Source: an uncultured Helicobacteraceae bacterium (GTDB lineage: Bacteria > Campylobacterota > Campylobacteria > Campylobacterales > Helicobacteraceae). From it: a stretch of 64,000 bases of DNA. Both the position numbers and the translations under genes were made by a program. Of this stretch, positions 33,810 through 42,944 are shown piece after piece. The notes beneath the pieces are model-generated. The model was not told the origin of the DNA and did no database searches. It worked only from the letters and a program-made list of their open reading frames with translations. Position 1 is the first letter of the stretch, and the number at the start of each line of letters is the position of its first letter. The DNA is taken from the NCBI GenBank assembly GCA_910578285.1, contig CAJTQL010000003.1, positions 135,743-199,742 of the forward strand, in the 5' to 3' direction.

Positions 33810-35332
33810 TATGTCTCCTCATCTTCTGTGGCAATGCGATTATAGCCAATCTTTTTTGCGCCCAACATGCGCGCTTTTGCGCGTGCAACCACGTTGTCGA
33901 AGTTGCTTGCTTCATTGCGGTCTGCCACACCAATCGTAACACTAATTTGCATTTTATGTTGTCCATAGACAAATGTGCTTTCGGCAATTTGTATGCGGAT
34001 TTTTTCGGCAAAATAGGACGAATCAAAATGGTCCATTCCCGCGAGGAAAATCAAAAATTCTTCACCATCAATCCGAATTACATAGTCATTTTTCCGCACA
34101 ATATTCTTGAGTAATTTTCCAAAGGTTGCGAGAATCTTGTCCCCTGATTCATTGCTATGCGAATCGTTGATGTGCTGAAAATTGTCAATGTCGATGTAGA
34201 ATACAGAATAGCTTTGTTTGTAATGCGCATACATCTCTTCGTGGTGCGCAACCTGCTCTTTGAATGCAGCGAGCGTATAGACGCCTGTGAGCTTGTCCAG
34301 AGATTCTTTTGGTGGTGGGGCTTCGCGCTTGCTTTCGCCGCCAATCTTTTGTGTCATTGCGTCCAAGCCACTCTTGGTTTGGTTCATCGCCTCTTGGATA
34401 TGTTGGAATCGCGTCTCGGAGCTGCTAAGAAGTGAAAGCATGTCGTCTTTGAAGCTCAAGAGATTGTTTTCTTTTGGGGTGAGATTCTTCAGTTGTTTGT
34501 TGCTTTCGGTGATTTCGTTGAACATCATCTCGCCCGCAATCTGCAATGAAGCAATCTTTGCCACAATCACCTCGAGGAGATTCTCGAGTTCCTTGCTATG
34601 CTTTTTGACCGTTGCAAGCAATAGGTTTTTGTCGATTTGAATCCGTTCTTTTAGTGCTTTTTCCAGTGCATCGATGAGCTTGTCCTTGACAATCAGCGTA
34701 AGGTCGAGTTTGAGCATAGCCGCCGCAGTGTCAATCGCTTGTTGTTTTGTGGCTTGTTGTGTGAGCGAAGGGCGCAAGAGGTGGCTAAAGAAATCGAGAT
34801 TCTCCTCACGTTCTGTCGCATCATCTTTTGGATTTTCTTGCGTGGGCTGTGGCTTTGGTGGTGTGTCTTTTGATTCTTTGGGTAAGTTTTGTTTGAGAAT
34901 AACAGACCAACGTTCCTTGATGATTTGCCCATTGATTTGCGAATTGCCATCGATGAGCTCGCGGCTATCCTTGATGAGGTTTGGATTTGCATTGGGGTTG
35001 TGGGACGCATAATAATAAAGAAACATCGAACAAAGTTCTTTATAAAGCAAAAATTGTTCTTTGGTGTCATTGTTTTGCAGCCGAGCAATACTTGTTGTAA
35101 GGAAATGGATAAAGTCTTCTTGAGTTTTCATAGGCAATCCCCGAATCTGATTGCGCGTTTTGCTATCAAGCTGTTTTAACCATTTTGTTTTCCATTGATA
35201 GGGTTCGATGTTCAAACCGAGCTTTTTTGCCTCTTCACAAAAGGCGTCTTGATACACATCAGGTGTTGCAACTTGCCCATTTTTTTGGATTCGTATCAAA
35301 GCGTTGCGTACAGCATCTTTGAGCGTTGGCAT
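33809..35332 (-). CDS. GGDEF-domain diguanylate cyclase (variant DGEEF motif)
   Basis: Encodes 507 aa. Residues 1-~120 form an uncharacterised N-domain. A long helical or coiled-coil region follows (~130-340), and a GGDEF domain ends the protein (~345-500; LTGVYTLAAFKEQV at its start). The active-site loop reads D-G-E-E-F instead of G-G-(D/E)-E-F. The RxxD inhibitory site just upstream (RKNDYVIR) is kept. No membrane segment is visible. Whether c-di-GMP is made depends on tolerance of the first-Gly change. H. pylori has no gene here; this is an insertion into an otherwise conserved order. Confidence 0.85.
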   Translation of the reverse strand: MPTLKDAVRNALIRIQKNGQVATPDVYQDAFCEEAKKLGLNIEPYQWKTKWLKQLDSKTRNQIRGLPMKTQEDFIHFLTTSIARLQNNDTKEQFLLYKELCSMFLYYYASHNPNANPNLIKDSRELIDGNSQINGQIIKERWSVILKQNLPKESKDTPPKPQPTQENPKDDATEREENLDFFSHLLRPSLTQQATKQQAIDTAAAMLKLDLTLIVKDKLIDALEKALKERIQIDKNLLLATVKKHSKELENLLEVIVAKIASLQIAGEMMFNEITESNKQLKNLTPKENNLLSFKDDMLSLLSSSETRFQHIQEAMNQTKSGLDAMTQKIGGESKREAPPPKESLDKLTGVYTLAAFKEQVAHHEEMYAHYKQSYSVFYIDIDNFQHINDSHSNESGDKILATFGKLLKNIVRKNDYVIRIDGEEFLIFLAGMDHFDSSYFAEKIRIQIAESTFVYGQHKMQISVTIGVADRNEASNFDNVVARAKARMLGAKKIGYNRIATEDEET

Positions 35333-35334
35333 GG

Positions 35335-35844
35335 CTATCCTTTTGGCTTTGGAAGTGTTGCAATTTTAGCAAAAAACGCATCGAGTGCTTGGATACTTGC
35401 TTCTTCAATAGCTTCTAGTCTACGTGTGTCTGTCAAGATGGAATGTGTGTCGATAGAGAATGTGTGTCGCCCTATGGTGTCCATCTCGGTTACTTTGCCA
35501 GCTTTGTCATAATAGCGAAAACGAAGTGTTACAAAGATGCGATAGAAACTCGTGAATCCTTCTGTGTTTTCAGCCAACGAAGCAAAGCGTACATTATGGA
35601 GCGTAACATGGATTTGCGAATCGGCTTCTTTGGGGCTGATTGCAACCTTTGCTCCTAGCCGCTGCACGATAGAACGCAATATCGCGTCTTTGATGAGAAC
35701 GCTGTTTTCGGGGTCGCGATAATTGATGCTAATATCGACATAGATTCGTTCGCCAAATTGTTGCTCGCTATATCGCGCAAGTGGTTGATAGCCGCAGCCA
35801 AGAAGCAACAACGACAAGCAGATCCCCCATAATCTCGCCCACAT
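35335..35844 (-). CDS. lptE: LptE-like LPS-assembly lipoprotein
   Basis: Encodes 169 aa with a lipoprotein signal (LSLLLLGCGYQPLARY). A mixed alpha/beta body follows, with ISINYRDPENSVLIKDAILR and DTRRLEAIEEASIQALDAFF. It corresponds by position (between leuS and folC) and by CGYQPL motif to LptE, the plug partner of LptD in LPS insertion. The start at 35844 has AGG seven bases upstream; the second ATG six bases further up has no spacing. It lies 8 bases after leuS. Confidence 0.8.
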   Translation of the reverse strand: MWARLWGICLSLLLLGCGYQPLARYSEQQFGERIYVDISINYRDPENSVLIKDAILRSIVQRLGAKVAISPKEADSQIHVTLHNVRFASLAENTEGFTSFYRIFVTLRFRYYDKAGKVTEMDTIGRHTFSIDTHSILTDTRRLEAIEEASIQALDAFFAKIATLPKPKG

Positions 35845-35852
35845 CAACATAC

Positions 35853-38279
35853 CTATTTTTGGGGCTTGATGACAAAGTTGACCAATTTGCCCGCGACAAA
35901 AATTTCTTTCACAATCTCGCAATTTTGTAGCCAACGCGCCACAGATTCGCGCGCAATAGACAGAATCTCGGCTTTGTCAAGTGATGTGGAAACTTCGATT
36001 TCGGCACGTTTTTTGCCATTAATTGTAACGGCGAGTGTGAGTGTATCAGAGGCAAGGGCGTTTGTGTCAATCACGATGGGTGCAAGATTTGTGCATTCAA
36101 AGAGTGCGGCGCTAAGCTCACTTGCGGCATGCGGGATAATCGGCTCTAAGAGATTGAGGAGGACAAAATATCCCTCTGTCCAGATGTCTTTGTTGTCTTG
36201 GTCGGCAAGTGCGTTGTGTGCTTCCATACAAGCGGCAATCAATGTGTTGAACGCGTATTCATTTTTGCGCGCATACAGCTCCTTTGCCTTCAATGCTGCC
36301 TCATAGACTTTTTTGCGTGCGATTTTTTCGGCTTTGGTTGTTGCATTTGGCTTGGGACATGTTGCTGTTTTGGTGCAAAAATCGGCGCGCTCAAACAAGC
36401 GGCGGATAAAGCGCCATGAACCCTCAAGCGCGTTATCGTTCCATTCGAGCTCTTTGGTTGGTGGGGCGGCAAAGAGGATAAATAGCCGCGCCGTGTCGGC
36501 TCCATAATGTGCGATGATGTCAGATGGATTGACGATATTGCCCTTGCTTTTTGCCATTTTTGCGCCGTCTTTGAGCACCATTCCTTGCGTGAGAAGATGT
36601 GAAAATGGCTCGCTTGGTGTTGGATAGCCTAAATCGCGCAAGACTTTGCTAAAGAATCGGGCATAGAGAAGATGTAAAATGGCATGTTCGATTCCACCGA
36701 TGTATTCATCGACACTCCCCCAATAGGCGAGTGCTTCGGCATTGAGCGCCTCATGCTCCCAGAGTGCGTGTGGGGTGGTGTAGCGCAAAAAATACCAGCT
36801 TGATTCCATAAATGTGTCCATCGTGTCCGTCTCGCGCAGCGCGTTCGCGCCGCATTTGGGGCAGCCCGTGTGCTTCCAGCTCGGGTGCGATTGTAGCGGA
36901 TTGCCCTCGCCGCTAATATCAATGTCAAAGGGCAGCTCGACAGGCAGACGCGTTTCGGGCACGATTCCACATTGTGGGCAATGCACAAGCGGAATCGGTG
37001 TGCCCCAATAACGTTGGCGCGAGATTCCCCAATCGCGTAATCGGTAGTTGATGATGCCCTTGCCATTGCCCTTGTGCTCGAAAAAGGCGATGATGTTTTT
37101 GATTGCCTCTTCACTGCTCTGCCCGCTAAACTCGCCAGAATCGCGCAAAATCCCGTCTTTTTCACAATAGGGAATCTCGGTGCCATCTTTGTCAATCACG
37201 CGCTTAATGGGTAGGTTGTAGAGTTTGGCAAATTCATAGTCGCGCGTGTCGTGCGCAGGAACGCTCATCACCGCGCCGCTGCCATATTCATACAGCACGA
37301 AATTAGCGACCCATACAGGCAGAATCTCATCTGTGAGCGGGTGGCGCACAAAAAGCGGCAGCGGGCAGCCGCATTTGGGGGCAATGGAACGTTCTTTGGG
37401 CGAGGTGTTGCGCATCGTCTCGATGGTGCGTGTATGTTCGCCGCAAAGCCCCTTTTGCAAGAGTTCGCTCACAAGATGGTGTTCGGGAGCAAGCGCGATG
37501 TAGCTCACGCCATAGAGCGTGTCGGGGCGCGTGGTAAAGACATCAATTGTGCCGCTAAGTTTCGAGCGTTCATCAAGTGTGAAGGCAAATTCGAGCCCAA
37601 AGCTTTGCCCAATCCAATTGCGTTGCATTGTGAGCACTTGATTGGGCCAGCAGCCCTGCAACAAATCGAGCGATTCGAGGAGCTCTTTGGCATATGCCGT
37701 AATTTTGACATAGTATTGTGCCATTTCTTTTTGCACCACTTCAGAATCGCAGCGCCAGCAGCGCCCATCAATGACTTGTTCGTTGGCAAGCACAGTGTGG
37801 TCTTTGGGGCACCAATTCACAAGTCCATTTTTGCGATAGATGAGCCCCTTTTGCCACATTTGGATAAAGAATTGCTGTTCCCAGCGCGAATAGAGTGGGT
37901 CGCATGTCGCAAATTCACGTGTGCGCGAGAACGACAAGCCCAAAGAATGCAGCTCTTTGCGCATATCGTCAATGTTGCTATATGTCCATGTTTTTGGGTG
38001 AGTGTGGTGTTTGATGGCGGCATTTTCGGCAGGCAACCCAAAGGCGTCCCAGCCGATTGGGTGCAAGACATTCTCGCCTTCTTTGCGAAAATAGCGCGCG
38101 AGTGCATCGCCAATGCAATAATTGCGCACATGCCCCATATGGATTTTGCCGCTTGGGTAGGGGAGCATGCTAAGGATATAACGTTTTTTGCGCGTTGTGT
38201 CATCAAGCGGTTCAAAGGCATGGGTTTTGTCCCATGTTTGCTGCCATTTGGGTTCGATGAGTTTGGGGTTATATTCCAT
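35853..38279 (-). CDS. leuS: Leucyl-tRNA synthetase
   Basis: Encodes 808 aa from MEYNPKLIEPKWQ (AAGGACTTTCGT upstream). Class I motifs: PYPSGKIHMGHVRNY (HIGH) and KMAKSKGNIV (KMSKS variant). A Cys-rich zinc insertion (HCPQCGIVPE, GCPKCGAN) and the editing domain with TTRPDTLYG are intact. The longer open frame upstream overlaps the DUF6394 gene and is not needed. Normal bacterial length. Confidence 0.96.
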   Translation of the reverse strand: MEYNPKLIEPKWQQTWDKTHAFEPLDDTTRKKRYILSMLPYPSGKIHMGHVRNYCIGDALARYFRKEGENVLHPIGWDAFGLPAENAAIKHHTHPKTWTYSNIDDMRKELHSLGLSFSRTREFATCDPLYSRWEQQFFIQMWQKGLIYRKNGLVNWCPKDHTVLANEQVIDGRCWRCDSEVVQKEMAQYYVKITAYAKELLESLDLLQGCWPNQVLTMQRNWIGQSFGLEFAFTLDERSKLSGTIDVFTTRPDTLYGVSYIALAPEHHLVSELLQKGLCGEHTRTIETMRNTSPKERSIAPKCGCPLPLFVRHPLTDEILPVWVANFVLYEYGSGAVMSVPAHDTRDYEFAKLYNLPIKRVIDKDGTEIPYCEKDGILRDSGEFSGQSSEEAIKNIIAFFEHKGNGKGIINYRLRDWGISRQRYWGTPIPLVHCPQCGIVPETRLPVELPFDIDISGEGNPLQSHPSWKHTGCPKCGANALRETDTMDTFMESSWYFLRYTTPHALWEHEALNAEALAYWGSVDEYIGGIEHAILHLLYARFFSKVLRDLGYPTPSEPFSHLLTQGMVLKDGAKMAKSKGNIVNPSDIIAHYGADTARLFILFAAPPTKELEWNDNALEGSWRFIRRLFERADFCTKTATCPKPNATTKAEKIARKKVYEAALKAKELYARKNEYAFNTLIAACMEAHNALADQDNKDIWTEGYFVLLNLLEPIIPHAASELSAALFECTNLAPIVIDTNALASDTLTLAVTINGKKRAEIEVSTSLDKAEILSIARESVARWLQNCEIVKEIFVAGKLVNFVIKPQK

Positions 38280-38289
38280 ACGAAAGTCC

Positions 38290-38631
38290 TTAATATTCGA
38301 CATCATCGTTGCGGACGCTGTCGATGACGATGAGTATGACAGAGAAAAGGTTGGCAACCAATGCTCCAATTGCAAGCGATGTGGCATGCGCTGTGTTATT
38401 GAATGTTTGCTCGAAGATGAACGCAGGCACGAGGTGCAAATCTGCTACAAGCGAGCTTGCGAGCATTTCAGCAGCAAGCGTGTTGCGCACACCGATTTTG
38501 AGAATGGTCGAGATGATATTCACGCTCGCAGCGATGAATAGCATAATCGATGTTTGTTCATAGAGATAGCCTGCAGTTGAGGTTAGACTCATGAGGCTAA
38601 AAAAAACAAAAACCACTTTTCCCCAGTCCAT
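38290..38631 (-). CDS. DUF6394-type small membrane protein
   Basis: Encodes 113 aa with three to four hydrophobic segments (VVFVFFSLMSLTSTAGYLY, IMLFIAASVNIISTIL, AIGALVANLFSVILIVI). It occupies the place of HP1548 between secF and leuS. No function is known to me. Ten bases separate it from leuS and nine from secF, suggesting co-transcription with the Sec genes. Confidence 0.8.
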   Translation of the reverse strand: MDWGKVVFVFFSLMSLTSTAGYLYEQTSIMLFIAASVNIISTILKIGVRNTLAAEMLASSLVADLHLVPAFIFEQTFNNTAHATSLAIGALVANLFSVILIVIDSVRNDDVEY

Positions 38632-38640
38632 TTTGTGTCC

Positions 38641-39615
38641 TTATAATGTTCCTTTTGCATACAACGAACGCAGTTTTTGTTTTTCACGTTTTGCTGCTTC
38701 TTTTGCACGCAACGATTCTTGATATTTTTTGAGGTCGAATCCAAGCCAAATTGCAAAAAGCATGGCGATAAAGATAGAGCTATACGAGCCCACGAAAGTG
38801 CCAACAAGCATGGGGAGAGTGAAACCAATGATGATGTCTCCGCCAAACAAAAAGAGTGGCACAAGTGTGAGCAAGAGTGTGAGCGTGGTGAGCAAGGTGC
38901 GCGAAAGCGTGCGCGAGACAGCTTCATTCATGACTTCTTGTAACGATTCTTTGGTGCTTTTTTGCATACGTTCGCGGATTCTGTCAAAGATAATGATGGT
39001 GTCGTTAATCGAATAGCCAAGCAGCGTCAGCAATGCGGCGAGCACATCGAGTCCGAAGTCGATATTGAAGATAATCACAGCGCCGCATGCGATGATGATG
39101 TCGTGTGCAAGCGCAAGCAGGCTTGCGAGCGCAAAACGCCATTCGTAGCGAAAGGCGACATAGACAAGAATGCCAATGCTTGCTAGAGTGAGTGCAAGGA
39201 TTCCTTTATTGCGCAGTTCATCGCCGACTTTTGGACCCACAACATCAACGCGGCGAATCGTCAGTTCGCCTGTCGTTGCTAACAAGTCGGCGAGTGTTGC
39301 GCCCAAATCACTCGCAACATTGCTTGTTGCAATCGGCAGGCGGATAAGAATCTCATTTGGTGCGCCAAACTCGCTCACGGTAAAGCCATCGTAGGATTTT
39401 TGAGTGTTCAAAATCGCGCGCACGTCGGCTATGGGTGCGACAGGGGCTTTGTATTGGATTTGCACAATGCTTCCACCGCTAAAATCGATGCCATAGTGGA
39501 ATCCTTTTGTGATGTACAGCGCAATGCTACCTGCTACAAGGATAAGAGACAGCCAGATTGTGTATTTACCCATACCGACAAAGTCATAGACACGTTGTGA
39601 TTTGAAAAGTTCCAT
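38641..39615 (-). CDS. secF: Protein translocase subunit SecF
   Basis: Encodes 324 aa with six membrane segments and a large periplasmic loop. HYGIDFSGGSIVQIQY is the conserved D1-type motif, and LLGYSINDTIIIFDRIRE the D5 motif. Partner of SecD in proton-driven late translocation. I chose MELFKSQRVYDF at 39615, where ATG overlaps the secD stop by one base after AGGAG. The C-terminus is Lys/Arg/Glu-rich. Confidence 0.95.
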   Translation of the reverse strand: MELFKSQRVYDFVGMGKYTIWLSLILVAGSIALYITKGFHYGIDFSGGSIVQIQYKAPVAPIADVRAILNTQKSYDGFTVSEFGAPNEILIRLPIATSNVASDLGATLADLLATTGELTIRRVDVVGPKVGDELRNKGILALTLASIGILVYVAFRYEWRFALASLLALAHDIIIACGAVIIFNIDFGLDVLAALLTLLGYSINDTIIIFDRIRERMQKSTKESLQEVMNEAVSRTLSRTLLTTLTLLLTLVPLFLFGGDIIIGFTLPMLVGTFVGSYSSIFIAMLFAIWLGFDLKKYQESLRAKEAAKREKQKLRSLYAKGTL

Positions 39616-41180
39616 TATGCCGCTCCTTTGAAACCAAACCACAGATTCAAGTTTTTACTTTTTGTGATGCGAGGGCTTAACCATTGGTAGATTCCATGTG
39701 TGCCGACAATCGCTGTGAGGATTGAAGCAAGAATACCGATGCTGATTGTTACAGCAAAGCCTTTAATCGCACCTGTGCCAAAGCCATAGAGCAAAATAGA
39801 CGTGATGAGCGCTGTGAGGTTGGAATCAAAAATCGCTCGTTGTGCGTTTTCATAGCCGAGTTCAATCGATTGGAGAATCGTCTTTTTCTCGCGCAAGCAT
39901 TCGCGGATTCGCTCGTTGATAATCACGTTTGCGTCAATCGCCATACCAATTGTGAGGACGATTCCAGCCATACCCGGGAGCGTGAGCGTTGCACCAAAAA
40001 TTGCCATCACCGCGATAATCAACAAAAGGTTTACGAGCATGGCAAAGCTTGCAATTACGCCCGCAAGCCCATAATACACAACCATAAAGGCGATTGTGAG
40101 TGCAAAACCAACGATAAGCGCAATCATCGAGACACGGATACTATCGCTCCCAAGACTTGGTCCCACGCTGCGCTGCTCGAGCAGCTCGATGGGGGCGAGC
40201 AATGCACCGCTACGCAAAGCAATTGCGATGTCGCTTGCCTCTTGCACACTAAAACTACCGCTAATCTGCCCCACACCAGCACCGATTCTCTCGCGAATGA
40301 CAGGCGCGGAATAGACTTTGGAATCCAGCACAATCGCCATACGTTTGCCGATATTGTTGCCCGAGAAGTTCCCAAAAATCTCTGCACCTTGCGCGTTAAG
40401 CGTGAAATTGATAACGGGTTTATTGTTTTGGTCATACGCAACACGCGCATCTGTCAGCATTGAGCCATCAAGGATTGGAATGGACTTTAACAAAATCGAT
40501 TCGCCGCCTTGCACAAAAGGTAGGAGCACATCGCCGAGCCTCTCGATTTCGAGCGGGGTGAGATTGCGCATAATGTTGTCCTCATCGACTGCCATCATCT
40601 GCAGCACAGCTGCACGTGCGATGAGGTCTTTGGCACGTTGTTCGTCCTCTTGAGTCTTGATTCCTGGAATCTCAACCAAAATGGAGTCCTCGCCCTGCCG
40701 CGTAACGCTTGGCTCGGCAAGTCCAAATTGGTCGAGGCGGTTGCGGATTGTGTCGATTGCCTGCTGTGTCGCGTATGTTTTCGTGAGCCGCGCTTCGTCT
40801 TCGCTCATTGTGATATTGTAGTGCCCATTGGCAGAATCGACGATAAAATTGCCATTTTTGGCAATCAGCGAATCGATTTTTTCAGCATCGTCTGTATCGA
40901 GCAGCTCGAAGCGCACACTCGTTGTATCGCTTGTCAAGTCGTCAATGAGAATTTGATTTTGTTGCGCATAGAAGCTGATAGAGCTTGCTAGAGAGCGCAT
41001 TTTCGACTGCACCGCCTCATCGACTTTGACGCCCAAAAGCATTGAGAGCCCACCTTGCAAATCAAGCCCAAGCGTGATTTTTGGACCCATTGTCCCAAAA
41101 AAAGATGGACAACACAGCACGATTCCAAACAGAGCAACGAAATAGAGCGTGAGTAAACGTGGATTCAAAGCACCTTTCAT
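39615..41180 (-). CDS. secD: Protein translocase subunit SecD
   Basis: Encodes 521 aa. N-terminal membrane segment, KITLGLDLQGGLSMLLGV, a large periplasmic region, then five membrane segments with IGMAIDANVIINERIRE. It pulls exported chains into the periplasm with SecF. yajC precedes it by 17 bases and secF follows directly, giving the complete yajC-secD-secF cluster. The cassette precursors would depend on this pathway. Confidence 0.96.
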   Translation of the reverse strand: MKGALNPRLLTLYFVALFGIVLCCPSFFGTMGPKITLGLDLQGGLSMLLGVKVDEAVQSKMRSLASSISFYAQQNQILIDDLTSDTTSVRFELLDTDDAEKIDSLIAKNGNFIVDSANGHYNITMSEDEARLTKTYATQQAIDTIRNRLDQFGLAEPSVTRQGEDSILVEIPGIKTQEDEQRAKDLIARAAVLQMMAVDEDNIMRNLTPLEIERLGDVLLPFVQGGESILLKSIPILDGSMLTDARVAYDQNNKPVINFTLNAQGAEIFGNFSGNNIGKRMAIVLDSKVYSAPVIRERIGAGVGQISGSFSVQEASDIAIALRSGALLAPIELLEQRSVGPSLGSDSIRVSMIALIVGFALTIAFMVVYYGLAGVIASFAMLVNLLLIIAVMAIFGATLTLPGMAGIVLTIGMAIDANVIINERIRECLREKKTILQSIELGYENAQRAIFDSNLTALITSILLYGFGTGAIKGFAVTISIGILASILTAIVGTHGIYQWLSPRITKSKNLNLWFGFKGAA

Positions 41181-41197
41181 AATATCAAGACCCTAGG

Positions 41198-41473
41198 TTA
41201 TTCCGAATCGTATTTTTGGCTAATGTAGTCTTTCGAAAGCTTTGCAATGGTGTCATCATTGAGCTTAATCGTAAAATATTTCTCTTCGACCTTATAGACT
41301 TCGGCAATCAAGCCACCCGTTGTGATGACCTTGTCTCCCTTTTTCAGTGCAGCAATCATCTCTTTGTGTTTACGTTGTTGGACTTGTTGTGGACGAATGA
41401 GGAAAAAATAAAACACCGCAAAGAGTACCGCAAAAGGCAATATCGCACCTATCAAACCTTCAAAACTTTGCAT
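41198..41473 (-). CDS. yajC: Sec translocon accessory protein YajC
   Basis: Encodes 91 aa from MQSFEGLIGA (AAGGAACAGA upstream). One membrane helix (ILPFAVLFAVFYFFLI), then RPQQ and the GDKVITTGGLIAEV fold typical of YajC. It heads the operon down to mfd. The extended open frame upstream lies in repeat DNA and is rejected. Confidence 0.94.
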   Translation of the reverse strand: MQSFEGLIGAILPFAVLFAVFYFFLIRPQQVQQRKHKEMIAALKKGDKVITTGGLIAEVYKVEEKYFTIKLNDDTIAKLSKDYISQKYDSE

Positions 41474-41501
41474 TCTGTTCCTTTGTGTCAAATAAGTTTT
41501 A

Positions 41502-41507
41502 AGTATA
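41502..41507 (-). promoter_or_regulatory. Putative extended -10 promoter of the yajC operon
   Basis: Minus strand TATGC-TATACT-TAAAAC, with TG one base before the hexamer, about 28 bases before the yajC start. Confidence 0.45.
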
Positions 41508-41593
41508 GCATAGAATTGATAAATGGAATGGATAATGTGTCTTCGAGCGCCTGCTTTGCGTGCTTTGGTGAGAAGCAAAATATCTATTCTCGT

Positions 41594-41690
41594 CATTGTA
41601 AGCGAGCAGCGCAAGCGTGGCAAACAACGACGTAAGGTAACCAAACACGGTTGTTTGCTTCGCTAACGTCCGCAATCAAACAACCCTACA
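41594..41690. repeat. Interspersed repeat R1 copy
   Basis: Has CGTCATTGTAAGCGAGCAGC, then GCGTGGCAAACAAC, GTAACCAAACACGG and GTTGTTTGCTTCG. It shares the 'GGTAACCAAACACGGTTG' core with the copy at 7847. Lies between yajC and the outer-membrane protein gene. Confidence 0.6.
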
Positions 41691-41756
41691 CAAAGAATTA
41701 CGAGACGACTTATTCCCCAATATAACATACAGCACACTTTTCAGCAAAACTTCAGC

Positions 41757-41774
41757 GGGGGGGGGGGGTATATT
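41757..41774 (+). promoter_or_regulatory. G12 tract abutting a -10 box (phase-variable promoter candidate)
   Basis: Twelve G at 41757-41768 run directly into TATATT at 41769-41774, 33 bases before the ATG of the outer-membrane protein gene. A tract of this length in the promoter spacer can slip and change -35/-10 spacing, as in known phase-variable promoters of Helicobacter and Neisseria. No clear -35 is visible, which is normal in this group. Confidence 0.55.
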
Positions 41775-41807
41775 TTCTTTTGTTAAACCAAAACAAAAGG
41801 AAATAAA

Positions 41808-42569
41808 ATGAAAAAAATGGCATGCATAGCCATTGCGGCAGTGCTCATTGCGGCTGCAGCAGCAGACGGCGCGTTTGTCGGAATCTCGCTTGGACGCACA
41901 CAAAGCAGGGCGAAAATCACGAACGATTCGGGGATATTTGGGGCATCGAGTTCGGGCGGGCAACTCATCGAAACCAACACTACAATCTTAAATCCTGACG
42001 GCACATGGACTTCACAGATGGTGCCCGGTGTCTCACAGATTGTTACGCAACTCACGCGCAATTTTCTACAAAGCAGCGACAGCCATGACACAAAGGCAGA
42101 CTTTGCGTATGGAATCCTCGCGGGCTATCGCTGATTTCTGGGCGAGAACTTTGCTGTGCGCGGGCTTGCGGAGTTTGACTATCAACCCGCAAAACTCAAA
42201 GGCGAGATACCCGGCAGCAACAAGCTGAACACCATGATGTTCATTGTTGGTGGCGATGTGCTCGGTTATTTCAACCGCGACGTTGGGGTGTTTGCCGGTG
42301 TTGGTGTGGCGTATCATCACTATGATTTGAAGCTCGACTTCCTCGACAAGCAGGACTTCGACTCATTTGGCTTTATGGCAAATCTCGGCTTGCATGTCGA
42401 TGTTGCAGAACATCACGGAATCGAGCTTGGCGCGCGATTCTTCACCAACGAGGCAAAGGGCAATAGCACAATTTTCCAAAACGCGAACAATAGCGCGAGT
42501 TTCAGCAAATACGACATCGCAATCAAACAAAAGCCCGCATTCTTCTTGCGCTACATGTACCAATTCTAG
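41808..42569 (+). pseudogene. Helicobacter-type outer-membrane protein, interrupted by an in-frame TGA
   Basis: The frame opens with a signal peptide (MKKMACIAIAAVLIAAAAAD) and AFVGISLGRTQ. It reaches TGA at 42132-42134 after GILAGYR and goes on in the same frame with FLGENFAVRGLAEFDYQP to a C-terminal strand FFLRYMYQF. Together the halves make a 253-residue beta-barrel of normal Helicobacter OMP design. One base change explains the stop; no frameshift is involved. Each half may be listed as a separate gene (41808-42134 and 42156-42569). Readthrough cannot be excluded. Confidence 0.8.
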
Positions 42570-42586
42570 GCATTCCTAGTTAGTCT

Positions 42587-42596
42587 GGGGGGGGGG
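42587..42596. repeat. G10 homopolymer
   Basis: Ten G lie 18 bases beyond the outer-membrane protein stop. No gene starts downstream at promoter distance, so this may be a relic of another phase-variable gene. Confidence 0.6.
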
Positions 42597-42720
42597 ATTT
42601 CTTTGTAGCAAATCACGTTAGGATTTGTCATATCTCCAATGTTGCTATCTAGCGAGTTTTGCGAATCTGCTGTGTCATTGCAAGCGCATGAAACGAGCGT
42701 GGCAATCACATCATTGGAAT

Positions 42721-42807
42721 CTTTGTCATGTTGAGCGTTAGCGTTGCATCCATGATTGATACAATCCGAGATTCTTCACTCGCTTAATGCGAGTTCAGAA
42801 TGACAAA
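42721..42807. repeat. Palindromic repeat R2, copy 2
   Basis: From CTTTGTCATGTTGAGCG to GTTCAGAATGACAAATG, with GAGATTCTTC inside; it is the reverse orientation of the element at 7946. Outer arms TTTGTCAT and ATGACAAA pair. Confidence 0.65.
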
Positions 42808-42860
42808 TGTTAGGGATTCTTTGCTTATTGATTGCTTCGTGTAGGCTTGCAATGATGAAT

Positions 42861-42944
42861 CTTTGTCATGTTGAGCGTAAGCGAAACATCTCATGATTCT
42901 TACAACATGAGATTCTTCAGCCTAAAGGCTTCAGAATGACAAAG
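42861..42944. repeat. Palindromic repeat R2, copy 3
   Basis: From CTTTGTCATGTTGAGCG to CTTCAGAATGACAAAGC. The outer arms pair perfectly (GCTTTGTCAT type ends), and an inner CTCATG ... CATGAG palindrome plus GCCT-AAA-GGC hairpin are present. Confidence 0.65.

Noticed and set aside
37251..38327. Long plus-strand open frame opposite leuS
   Set aside because: Antisense shadow of leuS; no ribosome site and no recognisable domain.
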